This document shows, in pieces, positions 27,401 through 34,860 of a DNA stretch of 64,000 nt. The stretch spans positions 1 to 64,000 of the forward strand of contig JARBUM010000017.1 in the NCBI GenBank assembly GCA_029239675.1, written 5' to 3'. The notes under the pieces are model-generated. The model ran no database searches. It saw only the letters and a program-made list of their open reading frames with translations, and was not told the DNA's origin. The DNA comes from Pelosinus sp. (GTDB lineage: Bacteria > Bacillota > Negativicutes > DSM-13327). Position numbers and translations under genes: made by a program. The first letter of the stretch is position 1, and each line of letters begins with the position of its first letter.

Positions 27401-27775
27401 AGCTGCCTCAGGTGTGGCTAGAACAATTACATTTTCTCCTCGAATCATACGTCCTAGAACATCCATACGGCGAGCTGCCAATTCTACGCCTTTAGCAACT
27501 GCTGTAAAAGTGATAATGTCTAAAGCCGGCAATTCAAGAATCAGGGTATTCGGAAGTAAGGTGGCAAAATCTGCACGCAATTGTTCCACCGACTCATGAT
27601 TACCAGTAATAATCACAGTAGGCTTAGGAGCAGACTGATACGCTGCTGCCAACATAGCGCTTTTTTGGACACCTGTCACACCATAAATCTGACTTTGGCT
27701 AGCAGCCATCTCCCAAAGAGTAATGACCCGCTTCATTCCAGGATCATTTTTCATAATTTCAAATAATTTATTCAT
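24500..27775 (-). CDS. mfd: Transcription-repair coupling factor Mfd
   Basis: 1091 aa (Bacillus about 1177). N-terminal UvrB-like module (to about 330), RNA polymerase interaction domain at about 420-490 ([20 protein letters not shown]), superfamily 2 translocase with Walker A [25 protein letters not shown] box, SATPIPRTL, and the RecG-like TRG motif [18 protein letters not shown], then the C-terminal UvrA-inhibitory domain. Displaces stalled RNA polymerase and recruits UvrA. ATG behind GAGGTGCT. Confidence 0.97.
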   Translation of the reverse strand: [1091 protein letters not shown]

Positions 27776-27909
27776 AGCACCTCATCCTACTATAAGAAAG
27801 CATTTCACACTGTGTTATCTGTGATCATACAAAAGAAAAACCATTGGAGAAGCACCTGCTGTATTATGTCTACAACTTGGAAAGTAAACATATAGTGACA
27901 GGTAAAAAG

Positions 27910-27933
27910 GGGCTTTAGCTGTTGCTAAAGCCC
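27910..27933 (-). terminator. Hairpin between fin and mfd
   Basis: GGGCTTTAGC/GCTAAAGCCC with a 4-nt loop; on the minus strand it is followed by CCTTTTTA. The rest of the 27776-27983 gap holds no gene. Confidence 0.8.
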
Positions 27934-27983
27934 TGCATCATTACTGTATTATACTTCAAGCACGAAAGATTTAATCCATTTTT

Positions 27984-28223
27984 TTAATGTAAAAAATTTA
28001 TTTGCTGCCCGGCGGCTTTCTCCTCATGGAGCCCTAATGTCTCTATACACTTATCACACAAAGAATGAACATGCATGGTATTTTCCTTTAAATCAACTTT
28101 TATTATATCTTGGCGTTCCTCAGCCGTCAAGCAATCAAACCCAAACTTAGTTTCATCAACTTTTTCTACTTCTATTGTATCAATTGCTTCACCACAATGT
28201 GCACAGTTATAAAAAATTTTCAT
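27984..28223 (-). CDS. fin: Anti-sigma-F factor Fin
   Basis: 79-aa protein with two CxxC pairs (YNCAHCGEA and HSLCDKCIE), which form a zinc-binding unit, around the FGFDCLTAEERQDII core typical of the family. Fin inhibits sigma-F and helps the switch to sigma-G in the forespore. Start placed at ATG 28223, nine nt after GGAGGTG; the longer frame starts inside the ribosome-binding site. In Bacillus the order is pth-fin-mfd; here the gene before fin is a PrsW-like membrane protein 37 bp upstream instead of pth. Confidence 0.9.
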   Translation of the reverse strand: MKIFYNCAHCGEAIDTIEVEKVDETKFGFDCLTAEERQDIIKVDLKENTMHVHSLCDKCIETLGLHEEKAAGQQINFLH

Positions 28224-28260
28224 AAACCATTTCACCTCCAAGATATAATATAAAAAACTG

Positions 28261-28647
28261 TCAAGAGGATAAACGAATTAAAGTTACATTCCACATTACA
28301 TGTACACAGCTAGCCCCTAGTAGAGCTACCCAAATACTGTCGCTTGCATATAAGCCCATAAGAGTCAATGCACCAAATAGACTATGACCTACAATACTTG
28401 CAAAAGCTGCCCATATGCCTCGCTGCCCACTAGGAATGCTATACCAATCATAGCCTGCTTCTAACATACCAAATACAATATGGGTTACTAAAATGTCAGC
28501 CGCTAAATAGTAGGAACAAAGGGTCTTTGTCATCTCTTCTACTACTGGACTATAGCTAATAATCGCTTTGATTCCCACATACTTTAGCAACATTTTATTT
28601 AGTAAAAAACTTAATCCAGCCATGAGAAAGCCAATTACATAAGCCAT
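28261..28647 (-). CDS. Minimal PrsW/CPBP-like membrane protein
   Basis: 128 aa, about four helices. The conserved polar residues of the PrsW/CPBP intramembrane protease superfamily are all present in order: E37-E38-x-x-K41 (PVVEEMTKTL), F59xxxE63 (VFGMLEAGYDW), H88 (IVGHSLFGAL) and H116xxxN120 (CVHVMWN). Known PrsW proteins are near 200 aa and cut anti-sigma factors, so this is unusually short. It lies 37 bp before fin on the same strand and is probably co-transcribed. Assignment is by motif only; a non-catalytic homolog is possible. Confidence 0.6.
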   Translation of the reverse strand: MAYVIGFLMAGLSFLLNKMLLKYVGIKAIISYSPVVEEMTKTLCSYYLAADILVTHIVFGMLEAGYDWYSIPSGQRGIWAAFASIVGHSLFGALTLMGLYASDSIWVALLGASCVHVMWNVTLIRLSS

Positions 28648-28730
28648 TTTTACCTCTTTAGGTACATACGTAATGTGCCTATTATTGCCATGGCAAAAAG
28701 AATTTATACAAGTAAAATATTTCGCGTACT

Positions 28731-28818
28731 TTTCAACCGCAGAGATGCAGAGGACACGGAGAAAAGATAAATAGGGGGTAAATACCTCTCAGCGCACTCT
28801 GCGCCTCTGCGGTTAAAT
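28731..28818. repeat. F1 hairpin repeat, copy 5 (CAGAGG type)
   Basis: Left arm TTTCAACCGCAGAGATGCAG and onward with AGAGGACACGGAGAA; right arm CAGCGCACTCTGCGCCTCTG and CGGTTAA. The same CAGAGG-type unit is in both arms. Part of the 28648-28930 gap, which otherwise holds only the long hairpin below. Confidence 0.85.
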
Positions 28819-28852
28819 CATTCTTTTCTCCTACAAAAAGCATATACTTTTT

Positions 28853-28912
28853 AGCATACCGAATGAAGGCCGACAAAAATTTTCATTTTTATCGGCCTTC
28901 ATTCGGTATGCT
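28853..28912 (-). terminator. Long perfect hairpin after the MFS gene
   Basis: 21-bp perfect stem AGCATACCGAATGAAGGCCGA/TCGGCCTTCATTCGGTATGC(T), then inner CAAAAAT/ATTTTTA. It lies 18 bp after the MFS stop. The stem is longer than needed for an intrinsic terminator and there is no strong T-run outside the stem. Confidence 0.7.
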
Positions 28913-28930
28913 ATTTATTCGATTTCTCTT

Positions 28931-30103
28931 TTAATGACTAGCATGGGATTTACTAAACACCACTGTTGCTCCTATACACACAATAATCAATGCGGAAGTG
29001 ATTGTTGTAGTAACGATGCAGGCTACGACGCCTAGGTGTTGCTTTAGAAAACTGGTCAATACCATGCCAAGAACATTTCCTACAAGGCCAGAAGTCAGAA
29101 AAAAGGTCATAATACGCGGACAAGCATATCTGACTTGTAGTGTCCCATAGGAAAGAATGCAAGGATATAGACTGGCGACCCCTAATCCTAGCAATATGGT
29201 TAAATAAAAGACAGTTATGTAACTATTACTGAAAATAATAAAAAAGGCAGCAATAAGCCCTATAAATGCACAGCAAATAATGTAAATGGGAAGGGATACT
29301 TGTCTCACAATAAATCCTGCTATAAACCGTCCTGCGGCTTGACATATATAAAATACAGTAAGCACCAAGCTGGCTGCTACAATATCTACTGCCAGATTTT
29401 CTCGAAGATGAACAACAATCCAAGAAGTATAGCTAATCTCTAGCATGCAATATAATCCCAAAGCAGTACCAGTTAAATAATTGTTCCGATTCCATTTTTC
29501 CCTAGGGGAATCTTGGTGCACTATGCTGGAAGGGGCTTCTTGTTCTTTTGAAGTGTTAAATGTTGATGAATAAGCTAACATAGCTAAAAAACCTAAAGGA
29601 ATAAAAGGCGTTAAAAAAACGAATTCCCAAGGTATACCGTTCTCTAACATAAAGCTGGCTAAAGTAGGGGTAACAAGAGCACCAATACTAAAAAAGAAAT
29701 TTAGTAGATTTAGTTGTGAGGAGCGCTTTGCCCCATGAAAACTTTGAACAATTAGATGGTTGCCCACAGCAAGCAAAAACCAGCTGCTTAACCCTGATAG
29801 AAACATACCAAGAGCAAAAATCACTAAGTAATTGGAAATAGTAATAGCAACGCCTGCAACTACAGCCGTTATAATTCCCAGGAAAATCATTTTACGTTCC
29901 CCAATAGTCTCTAATAAAAAACCACTAGACAAGGCAGCAATTCCGCCACCCACAATACCAACAGCAAAAATATAGCCAATGATGGATGTATCTACAAGAT
30001 ACTTTCCAGCAATCTCTATGAGCATTACACTACCAAGAGGAGTGGTAATTCCGTAAAAAACAAATATAAAATATGCGATCAGAACGCCTACACCCATGTT
30101 CAT
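28931..30103 (-). CDS. Major facilitator superfamily transporter
   Basis: 390 aa with 12 predicted helices in two halves. The loop 2-3 region reads SGFLLETIGERKMIFLG, an MFS motif A variant, and the central loop (SSTFNTSKEQEAPSS) is polar. Start set at ATG 30103 behind GGAGGAAGGGT. Overall layout resembles the FucP/TsgA-like group (long GGIAALSSGFLLE, FFFSIGALVTP), but the substrate is unknown. It follows a HAD phosphatase by 25 bp, so the pair may handle one sugar or sugar-phosphate. Confidence 0.85.
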   Translation of the reverse strand: MNMGVGVLIAYFIFVFYGITTPLGSVMLIEIAGKYLVDTSIIGYIFAVGIVGGGIAALSSGFLLETIGERKMIFLGIITAVVAGVAITISNYLVIFALGMFLSGLSSWFLLAVGNHLIVQSFHGAKRSSQLNLLNFFFSIGALVTPTLASFMLENGIPWEFVFLTPFIPLGFLAMLAYSSTFNTSKEQEAPSSIVHQDSPREKWNRNNYLTGTALGLYCMLEISYTSWIVVHLRENLAVDIVAASLVLTVFYICQAAGRFIAGFIVRQVSLPIYIICCAFIGLIAAFFIIFSNSYITVFYLTILLGLGVASLYPCILSYGTLQVRYACPRIMTFFLTSGLVGNVLGMVLTSFLKQHLGVVACIVTTTITSALIIVCIGATVVFSKSHASH

Positions 30104-30128
30104 ACCCTTCCTCCAAAAAAACCGCATT

Positions 30129-30836
30129 TTAGCCGTTTTCTTGTAGCCATTCTATTGCTTTTTCAACCCGGAATTCAGAAATACCCTTCTTAAATAATAA
30201 ATCTGCCATGATAAAACTTTCATGGAAAGATTCTTCCATCATATAAGGTAAAGCCATACAATACATGGATGCATTTTTCGCAGCCTCCACACCAGGTTGA
30301 GAATCCTCTACTACTAAACAATTTTCAGAAGCAACACCTAATTGTTTGGCGGCTTCCAAAAATACATCAGGCGCTGGTTTGCCATTTTCGACTTGTTCTG
30401 CTGATAATACTACATCAAAATATTCTTTTAATTTGGTAATAGTTAATACAGTGTCAATTATTTCTGGTGAAGATCCTGAAGCAAGTGCTAAGGGATAGTT
30501 ATTGCTTTTAAGAAATTTTAAAAACTTATGCATTTCAGGAAAAACAGGAGTATTCTTTTTAGCTATTTCAAGATAATATTTATTTTTTTTAGCAACTAAA
30601 TTCGCAATGGATTCGTTGATATGATATATCTTTTTAATATCTTCCATCATTTCCTTAGTTCCAATACCAACATATTTATTCTTCATTTCGGTATCTAATT
30701 CGGCTATCCCATATTCAGCTAACATTTTGTCATCCGCTTCAGAATAATTAGGTTCGCTGTCAACTAAGGTCCCGTCTAAATCAAAAATAACCGCTTTCAC
30801 CTTATTCTTTAAAATTACACCATTTCTGTTCATCAT
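30129..30836 (-). CDS. HAD-superfamily hydrolase, beta-phosphoglucomutase-like subfamily
   Basis: 235 aa. HAD motif I FDLDGTLVDSE (nucleophile and general acid Asp), cap domain at about 30-100, motif II LASGSS, Lys in NGKPAPDVFLEA, motif III VVEDSQPGVEAAKNA. This subfamily includes sugar phosphatases and phosphoglucomutases; the substrate is unknown. Start behind GAGGAGTGAG. Probably one operon with the downstream transporter. Confidence 0.9.
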   Translation of the reverse strand: MMNRNGVILKNKVKAVIFDLDGTLVDSEPNYSEADDKMLAEYGIAELDTEMKNKYVGIGTKEMMEDIKKIYHINESIANLVAKKNKYYLEIAKKNTPVFPEMHKFLKFLKSNNYPLALASGSSPEIIDTVLTITKLKEYFDVVLSAEQVENGKPAPDVFLEAAKQLGVASENCLVVEDSQPGVEAAKNASMYCMALPYMMEESFHESFIMADLLFKKGISEFRVEKAIEWLQENG

Positions 30837-30897
30837 CTCACTCCTCTATTATAGAAAAGTATTCGTACTCATATTATATTTTCCTCTATCGGAAAAA

Positions 30898-30930
30898 AAT
30901 AAGCTAGGGAAATATTCCCCTAGCTTATTT
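30898..30930 (-). terminator. Terminator of the amino-acid ABC operon
   Basis: AAATAAGCTAGGG/CCCCTAGCTTATTT stem, about 50 bp after the ATPase stop. Confidence 0.85.
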
Positions 30931-30978
30931 CTTCGTTTAAGTTTGATCTATCCTGGCTTGCGTCTACACATTCTTTTC

Positions 30979-31737
30979 TTATAGCATACTCTTTAAGAAG
31001 GCTTGTGTACGAACATGTTGAGGATTGTTAAAGATTTGCTCAGGTGTACCTTCTTCCACAATATCACCATCATCCATAAAAATGACCCGCTGAGCTACTT
31101 CCCGTGCAAATGCCATCTCATGAGTTACAACGATCATCGTCATATGTTCCAGAGCAAGCTGACGCATGGCTTTTAATACTTCTCCTGTTAGCTCCGGATC
31201 AAGAGCAGATGTGGGTTCATCAAACAACATAATATCAGGCTTCATGGCCAAGGCTCTTGCAATCGCAACCCGTTGTTTTTGTCCTCCCGACAACCTTGAT
31301 GGGTAGCTATTCTTTTTCTCAAACAACCCTACCTTCTTGAGTAATTCCTCTGCCTCAGGAATAATCACTTCCTTCTTAATCCCTTTTACCAGCATAGGTG
31401 CCTCAATAATATTATCAAGAACCGTCATGTGAGGAAATAAATTAAACTGCTGAAATACCATGCCCATCTTGAAACAAATTTCTCGTGCCTTTTGCTCCGA
31501 AACATACTGACACTTTCCATCTGGTCCTTCTGCCGCCAGAATTTCACCTTCTACTTCAATTGTTCCTTTATCAAGGGTTTCTAAGCGATTTAAACATCTC
31601 AGTAGGGTACTTTTACCTGAACCAGAAGGTCCAATAATGGCAACAACCTCTCCTTGAGCTACTTCTAGGCTAATCCCTTTTAATACTTCAAGATTATTAA
31701 AACTTTTGTGTATATTTTTTAAACGTATCATCTTCAT
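30979..31737 (-). CDS. Polar amino-acid ABC transporter ATPase (GlnQ type)
   Basis: 252 aa. Walker [20 protein letters not shown]-loop [17 protein letters not shown] (typical of GlnQ/HisP), signature [16 protein letters not shown], Walker [16 protein letters not shown]-loop [13 protein letters not shown] short insert, [15 protein letters not shown], precedes the Q-loop as in several GlnQ proteins. Last of three genes SBP-permease-ATPase; ATG 12 bp after the permease stop. Confidence 0.95.
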   Translation of the reverse strand: MKMIRLKNIHKSFNNLEVLKGISLEVAQGEVVAIIGPSGSGKSTLLRCLNRLETLDKGTIEVEGEILAAEGPDGKCQYVSEQKAREICFKMGMVFQQFNLFPHMTVLDNIIEAPMLVKGIKKEVIIPEAEELLKKVGLFEKKNSYPSRLSGGQKQRVAIARALAMKPDIMLFDEPTSALDPELTGEVLKAMRQLALEHMTMIVVTHEMAFAREVAQRVIFMDDGDIVEEGTPEQIFNNPQHVRTQAFLKSML

Positions 31738-31749
31738 AACAATTCACTC

Positions 31750-32403
31750 CTACTCATCATATGCTGCATAACGCTCTTCCAGTTTATTAAATCCCCATGT
31801 GAGTACTAATGTCATGGCGAGATAAAATGCACCAGCAATGATAAAAGGTGTCATATCAAATTCTCGCTGTACAATGGTTCTAGCCGTTCTAAGCAAATCA
31901 TTCATGGCAAGAACATAGATGAGAGACGTATCTTTTACCAAGGTAATTGTCTCATTACTAATAGGTGGTACTACCCGTTTGAGGACCTGTGGCAGAACAA
32001 TTCTTCTCATCGTCTGCACGTAAGTCATTCCTAATACTTTGCTTGCTTCATATTGCCCCCGTTCAATGGATTGAATTCCACCACGGAAAATTTCTGCAAA
32101 ATAAGCTGCGTAGTTAAGTACAAATGCTAAAATTGCTGCTGAAAAATCTGGTAGTTTTATACCAATATAGGGTACGAGAGGCAGTGCATAATATACAAAC
32201 AAGAGCTGAAGCATGAGAGGTGTGCCCCGCATTAGCCATATATATGTCTCTACTAGAAAACTAAGGGGTTTGTATTTTGATATCCGAGCCAATGATAAAA
32301 GCAAGCCTAGTGGCAATGAAAGCACTAAGGTAATAAAAAACATTTGTAGTGTAACATTGACACCATCCAGCATAGGGCCCATCATGGTTATTATTTTCTC
32401 CAT
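31750..32403 (-). CDS. Polar amino-acid ABC transporter permease
   Basis: 217 aa, five helices, HisM/GlnP type. The family signature YIWLMRGTPLMLQLLFVYY and the EAA loop QYEASKVLGMTYVQTMRRIVLPQ are present. It lies downstream of the binding-protein gene, with a strong hairpin between them, which would lower permease levels relative to the binding protein. Confidence 0.95.
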   Translation of the reverse strand: MEKIITMMGPMLDGVNVTLQMFFITLVLSLPLGLLLSLARISKYKPLSFLVETYIWLMRGTPLMLQLLFVYYALPLVPYIGIKLPDFSAAILAFVLNYAAYFAEIFRGGIQSIERGQYEASKVLGMTYVQTMRRIVLPQVLKRVVPPISNETITLVKDTSLIYVLAMNDLLRTARTIVQREFDMTPFIIAGAFYLAMTLVLTWGFNKLEERYAAYDE

Positions 32404-32473
32404 TGATCTTCTCCTCTTTCTTACTTCATTAAAAACACAGCTTCCATTATAACATATCTACATCCTGATTTAG

Positions 32474-32520
32474 TAATAATAGAAGGCTAATGGCAAATAA
32501 CCATTAGCCTTCTATTATTA
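32474..32520 (-). terminator. Hairpin between binding-protein and permease genes
   Basis: TAATAATAGAAGGCTAATGG/CCATTAGCCTTCTATTATTA, a perfect 20-bp stem that includes the stop codon of the binding-protein gene. Likely a partial terminator or mRNA-stabilising structure inside the operon. Confidence 0.85.
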
Positions 32521-33300
32521 CTTAACGATATCTGCACCAAACCACTTTTGTGAAATTTTAGCAGAAGTTCCGTCTTTTTTCATCTCATTCAGTACTTTTT
32601 GCATTTTATCACGAAGTTCTGTATCTTCTTTTCTAAACCCAATACCATAGGTACCGACTTCGCCCAATGGTTTTTCAATCGCTACATATTTACCTTTTTC
32701 TTTAGACATATAATATCTTCCAAGGATTTCATCCGTCACAACAGCGTCAACTCTACCCGTATTCAGATCCATAAATGAAGCAATAAAGTCTGGATATATT
32801 TTAAAATCTTTTAAAGAGCTTCTTAATTTAACATCTTTCACTACTTCTTCTTCACCAATACTCGCCTGCTGTACACCCACTACTTTCCCACTTAAATCTT
32901 CTGCACTCTTAATAGGAGAGCCTGCAAGTACGAAAATTAGCTGCTTACTTTCCATGTAAGGATCGCTAAATAATACATTCTTTTTCCGTTCTTCTGTAAT
33001 ATTCATGCCATTCCACAAAGCATCAATACGTTTAGCCGTTAATTCAGCCTCTTTGCTACTCCAGTCAATGGGCTTAAATTCTACTTCCATGTTAAGTTTT
33101 TTAGCAGCTTCCTTAGCCATATCTATATCAAAACCGACTATGTTATTCTTCTCATCTCTAAAACCCATTGGAGGAAAACTATCATCCAAGCCTATTACAA
33201 TTTTCTTCTTTGCTGTACTTTTCGTATCTGCGCTGCCACACCCTGTTAGCATCATACCCACCGTCATAAGTAACAATACCAATGCAATTATTTTCTTCAT
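32518..33300 (-). CDS. Amino-acid ABC transporter substrate-binding lipoprotein
   Basis: 260 aa. Signal peptide KKIIALVLLLMTVG ending in lipobox LTGC, then an SBP family 3 fold: VIGLDDSFPPMGFRDE, IVGFDIDMAKEAAKKL, FKPIDWSSKEAELTAKRIDALWNGM (family signature), YGIGFRKED. Binds polar amino acids outside the membrane. ATG 33300 behind GGGGGATT; a GTG 15 nt upstream is less likely. First gene of the operon; the ligand is not clear from sequence. Confidence 0.93.
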   Translation of the reverse strand: MKKIIALVLLLMTVGMMLTGCGSADTKSTAKKKIVIGLDDSFPPMGFRDEKNNIVGFDIDMAKEAAKKLNMEVEFKPIDWSSKEAELTAKRIDALWNGMNITEERKKNVLFSDPYMESKQLIFVLAGSPIKSAEDLSGKVVGVQQASIGEEEVVKDVKLRSSLKDFKIYPDFIASFMDLNTGRVDAVVTDEILGRYYMSKEKGKYVAIEKPLGEVGTYGIGFRKEDTELRDKMQKVLNEMKKDGTSAKISQKWFGADIVK

Positions 33301-33343
33301 GTATAAATCCCCCACTCCATATAATTAACCTGATGTTTTACAT

Positions 33344-33385
33344 TATACTTTAGTTCGCTAAAATTTAAAAGCGTTAAATTGCTGC
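33344..33385 (-). promoter_or_regulatory. Promoter of the amino-acid ABC operon with a possible operator
   Basis: Minus-strand TATAAT (plus 33343-33348) with TTTAAA 16 bp upstream. The spacer and -35 lie within an imperfect palindrome, TTAACGCT...AGCGAACTAA, that could be an operator. Proposed by eye only. Confidence 0.35.
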
Positions 33386-33497
33386 ATTTGTGAAATTTAA
33401 AATCATTTTCCTTCATTTAGCTCTTCTAAACTTACTATTTCACCTATTTTATAAAGAAGACTACGTACTAAATAGTTAAGAGTGTTTTAATACTAAA

Positions 33498-33544
33498 TGT
33501 CCCCTGTAGAGTAGGCCTTTTATCGGTCTACTCTACAGGGGACA
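33498..33544. terminator. Long hairpin downstream of the M23 peptidase gene
   Basis: TGTCCCCTGTAGAGTAG/CTACTCTACAGGGGACA, a 17-bp perfect stem. A second weaker hairpin (AAGGTAG/CTACCTT) lies at about 33580-33605, next to the peptidase stop. The rest of 33301-33620 holds no gene that I can support. Confidence 0.7.
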
Positions 33545-33620
33545 CTTTACTTCAATCAGATCGCTCTCTCTAGAGCAATCCAAGGTAGTCATCATGTCCT
33601 ACCTTAGCTAGATGAGTTCA

Positions 33621-34520
33621 CTACGGTAGCACATTATATGGGTTAATAGTTGTGCCATTTTTTCGCACTTCAAAGTGTAGATGTGGGCCTGTAGAATATC
33701 CTGTATTTCCCATAGCAGCTATACTTTGTCCAGCTTTAACATATTGCCCTTCTCCTACAAAAGATTCATTCAGATGACCATACACTGTGGTATAACCTTG
33801 ATCGTGTTCAATCATTACAACACGTCCATAGCCACTAGACCAACCAGAATAACTTACACGTCCTGAACGAGCTGCCCGTATGGGAGTGCCAATATCATTA
33901 GCAAGATCAATGCCATCATGGTTTCTCCCCCAACGTTGACCAAAACCAGAAGTTAGCTCTCCCTCTGTCGGCCAACTAAATCGATTGCTGCTGCCACGAG
34001 ATACGGACGTTTCAGCTCTTGCTAATAATCGTTCTGCTTCCTTAGGTTTTTTTCCACCAGGAATAAATAAACTCTCACCAATAGATAAGTCTTCATCTTT
34101 TTTGCCATTAGCTTGCAAAATGGCAGTTATCTCAACATGGTAAGCATTAGCAATCCACCACAGAGTGTCTCCTGTACCAGCAGTATGTAGCACACCCTTT
34201 TGAGGTAAAATTACCAATTGATCTCCAGGATGGATATCCGTGTTTAACTCTGCATTTGCACCCTCCAACGTATCAACATCAATATTATATTGTTCCGCTA
34301 TGGTACTTAATGTCTCGCCTTCTTTTACTGTATGCATCGTCTTTGTAGGTACTATCGAAGCTGACTCAGGGGTAGTACCTTGGCTTTGAGCGACCTCTAC
34401 CTTTTCTTCAGATACATCTTTAGGAGTATGTATTATCCCAAAGACTAATGCTCCTGCTCCTAGTAAGGCTACCAGTGTATATACGAATTTAGGTTGTTTT
34501 TTTAGCCAAATTAATTTCAC
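33621..34520 (-). CDS. LysM-M23 family peptidoglycan endopeptidase
   Basis: 299 aa. N-terminal signal-anchor (about 10-28), two LysM modules (HTVKEGETLSTIAEQYNID at about 63 and HTAGTGDTLWWIANAYHVE at about 112), then an M23/LytM metallopeptidase with zinc ligands in NHDGIDLAND (H..D), and HLHFEVRKNG (HxH). It cuts wall peptides or acts as a spore/septal activator such as SpoIIQ-like proteins. GTG start at 34520 is fixed by GGAGGCGAT seven nt upstream; the longer frame runs into the F2 repeat. Confidence 0.9.
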   Translation of the reverse strand: MKLIWLKKQPKFVYTLVALLGAGALVFGIIHTPKDVSEEKVEVAQSQGTTPESASIVPTKTMHTVKEGETLSTIAEQYNIDVDTLEGANAELNTDIHPGDQLVILPQKGVLHTAGTGDTLWWIANAYHVEITAILQANGKKDEDLSIGESLFIPGGKKPKEAERLLARAETSVSRGSSNRFSWPTEGELTSGFGQRWGRNHDGIDLANDIGTPIRAARSGRVSYSGWSSGYGRVVMIEHDQGYTTVYGHLNESFVGEGQYVKAGQSIAAMGNTGYSTGPHLHFEVRKNGTTINPYNVLP

Positions 34521-34539
34521 AGCATCGCCTCCGCTTTTG

Positions 34540-34633
34540 TATCCGATAACCAAGTCCCACTAAGACTCTCATCTTGTACAAACGAAAGTAAGGGCAGCTA
34601 AGTCCTCGAATAAGTACGACTAAGATTCAGATG
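34540..34633 (-). repeat. F2 repeat, copy b
   Basis: Minus strand from ATCTGAATCTTAGTCGTACT to TTATCGGATAC, aligned across its length with 19101-19198. It ends about 20 nt before the ribosome-binding site of the M23 peptidase gene, so it lies in that gene's 5' leader in sense orientation. Confidence 0.7.
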
Positions 34634-34756
34634 GTGTTAGAACTCCACCTGAACCAATTTTTCTTTATGAGAACATGGTAGTATATCATCTTATTATGTT
34701 GTTCCCACATACTATATCATAAGCACCAATGAAAGTATTTATGCATTATTTTCCTA

Positions 34757-34800
34757 TACATGGAGATAGGCTTGCCATAAGGCAAGCCTATCTCCATGTA
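34757..34800. terminator. Perfect hairpin after glpX
   Basis: TACATGGAGATAGGCTTGCC/GGCAAGCCTATCTCCATGTA with a 4-nt loop, 61 bp beyond the glpX stop. No T-run follows, so it may stabilise mRNA or stop transcription from both sides weakly. Confidence 0.65.
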
Positions 34801-34860
34801 ATATCAGAAAACTTGTCTCATAAAAATTCCCACTCAAGGCGCTCGCTTCGTCAGTATTTC

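Noticed and set aside
29226-29423. Minus-strand frames inside the MFS gene (also 28953-29162)
   Set aside because: Alternative frames of a clear transporter gene; Cys/Ser-rich composition typical of shadow frames.
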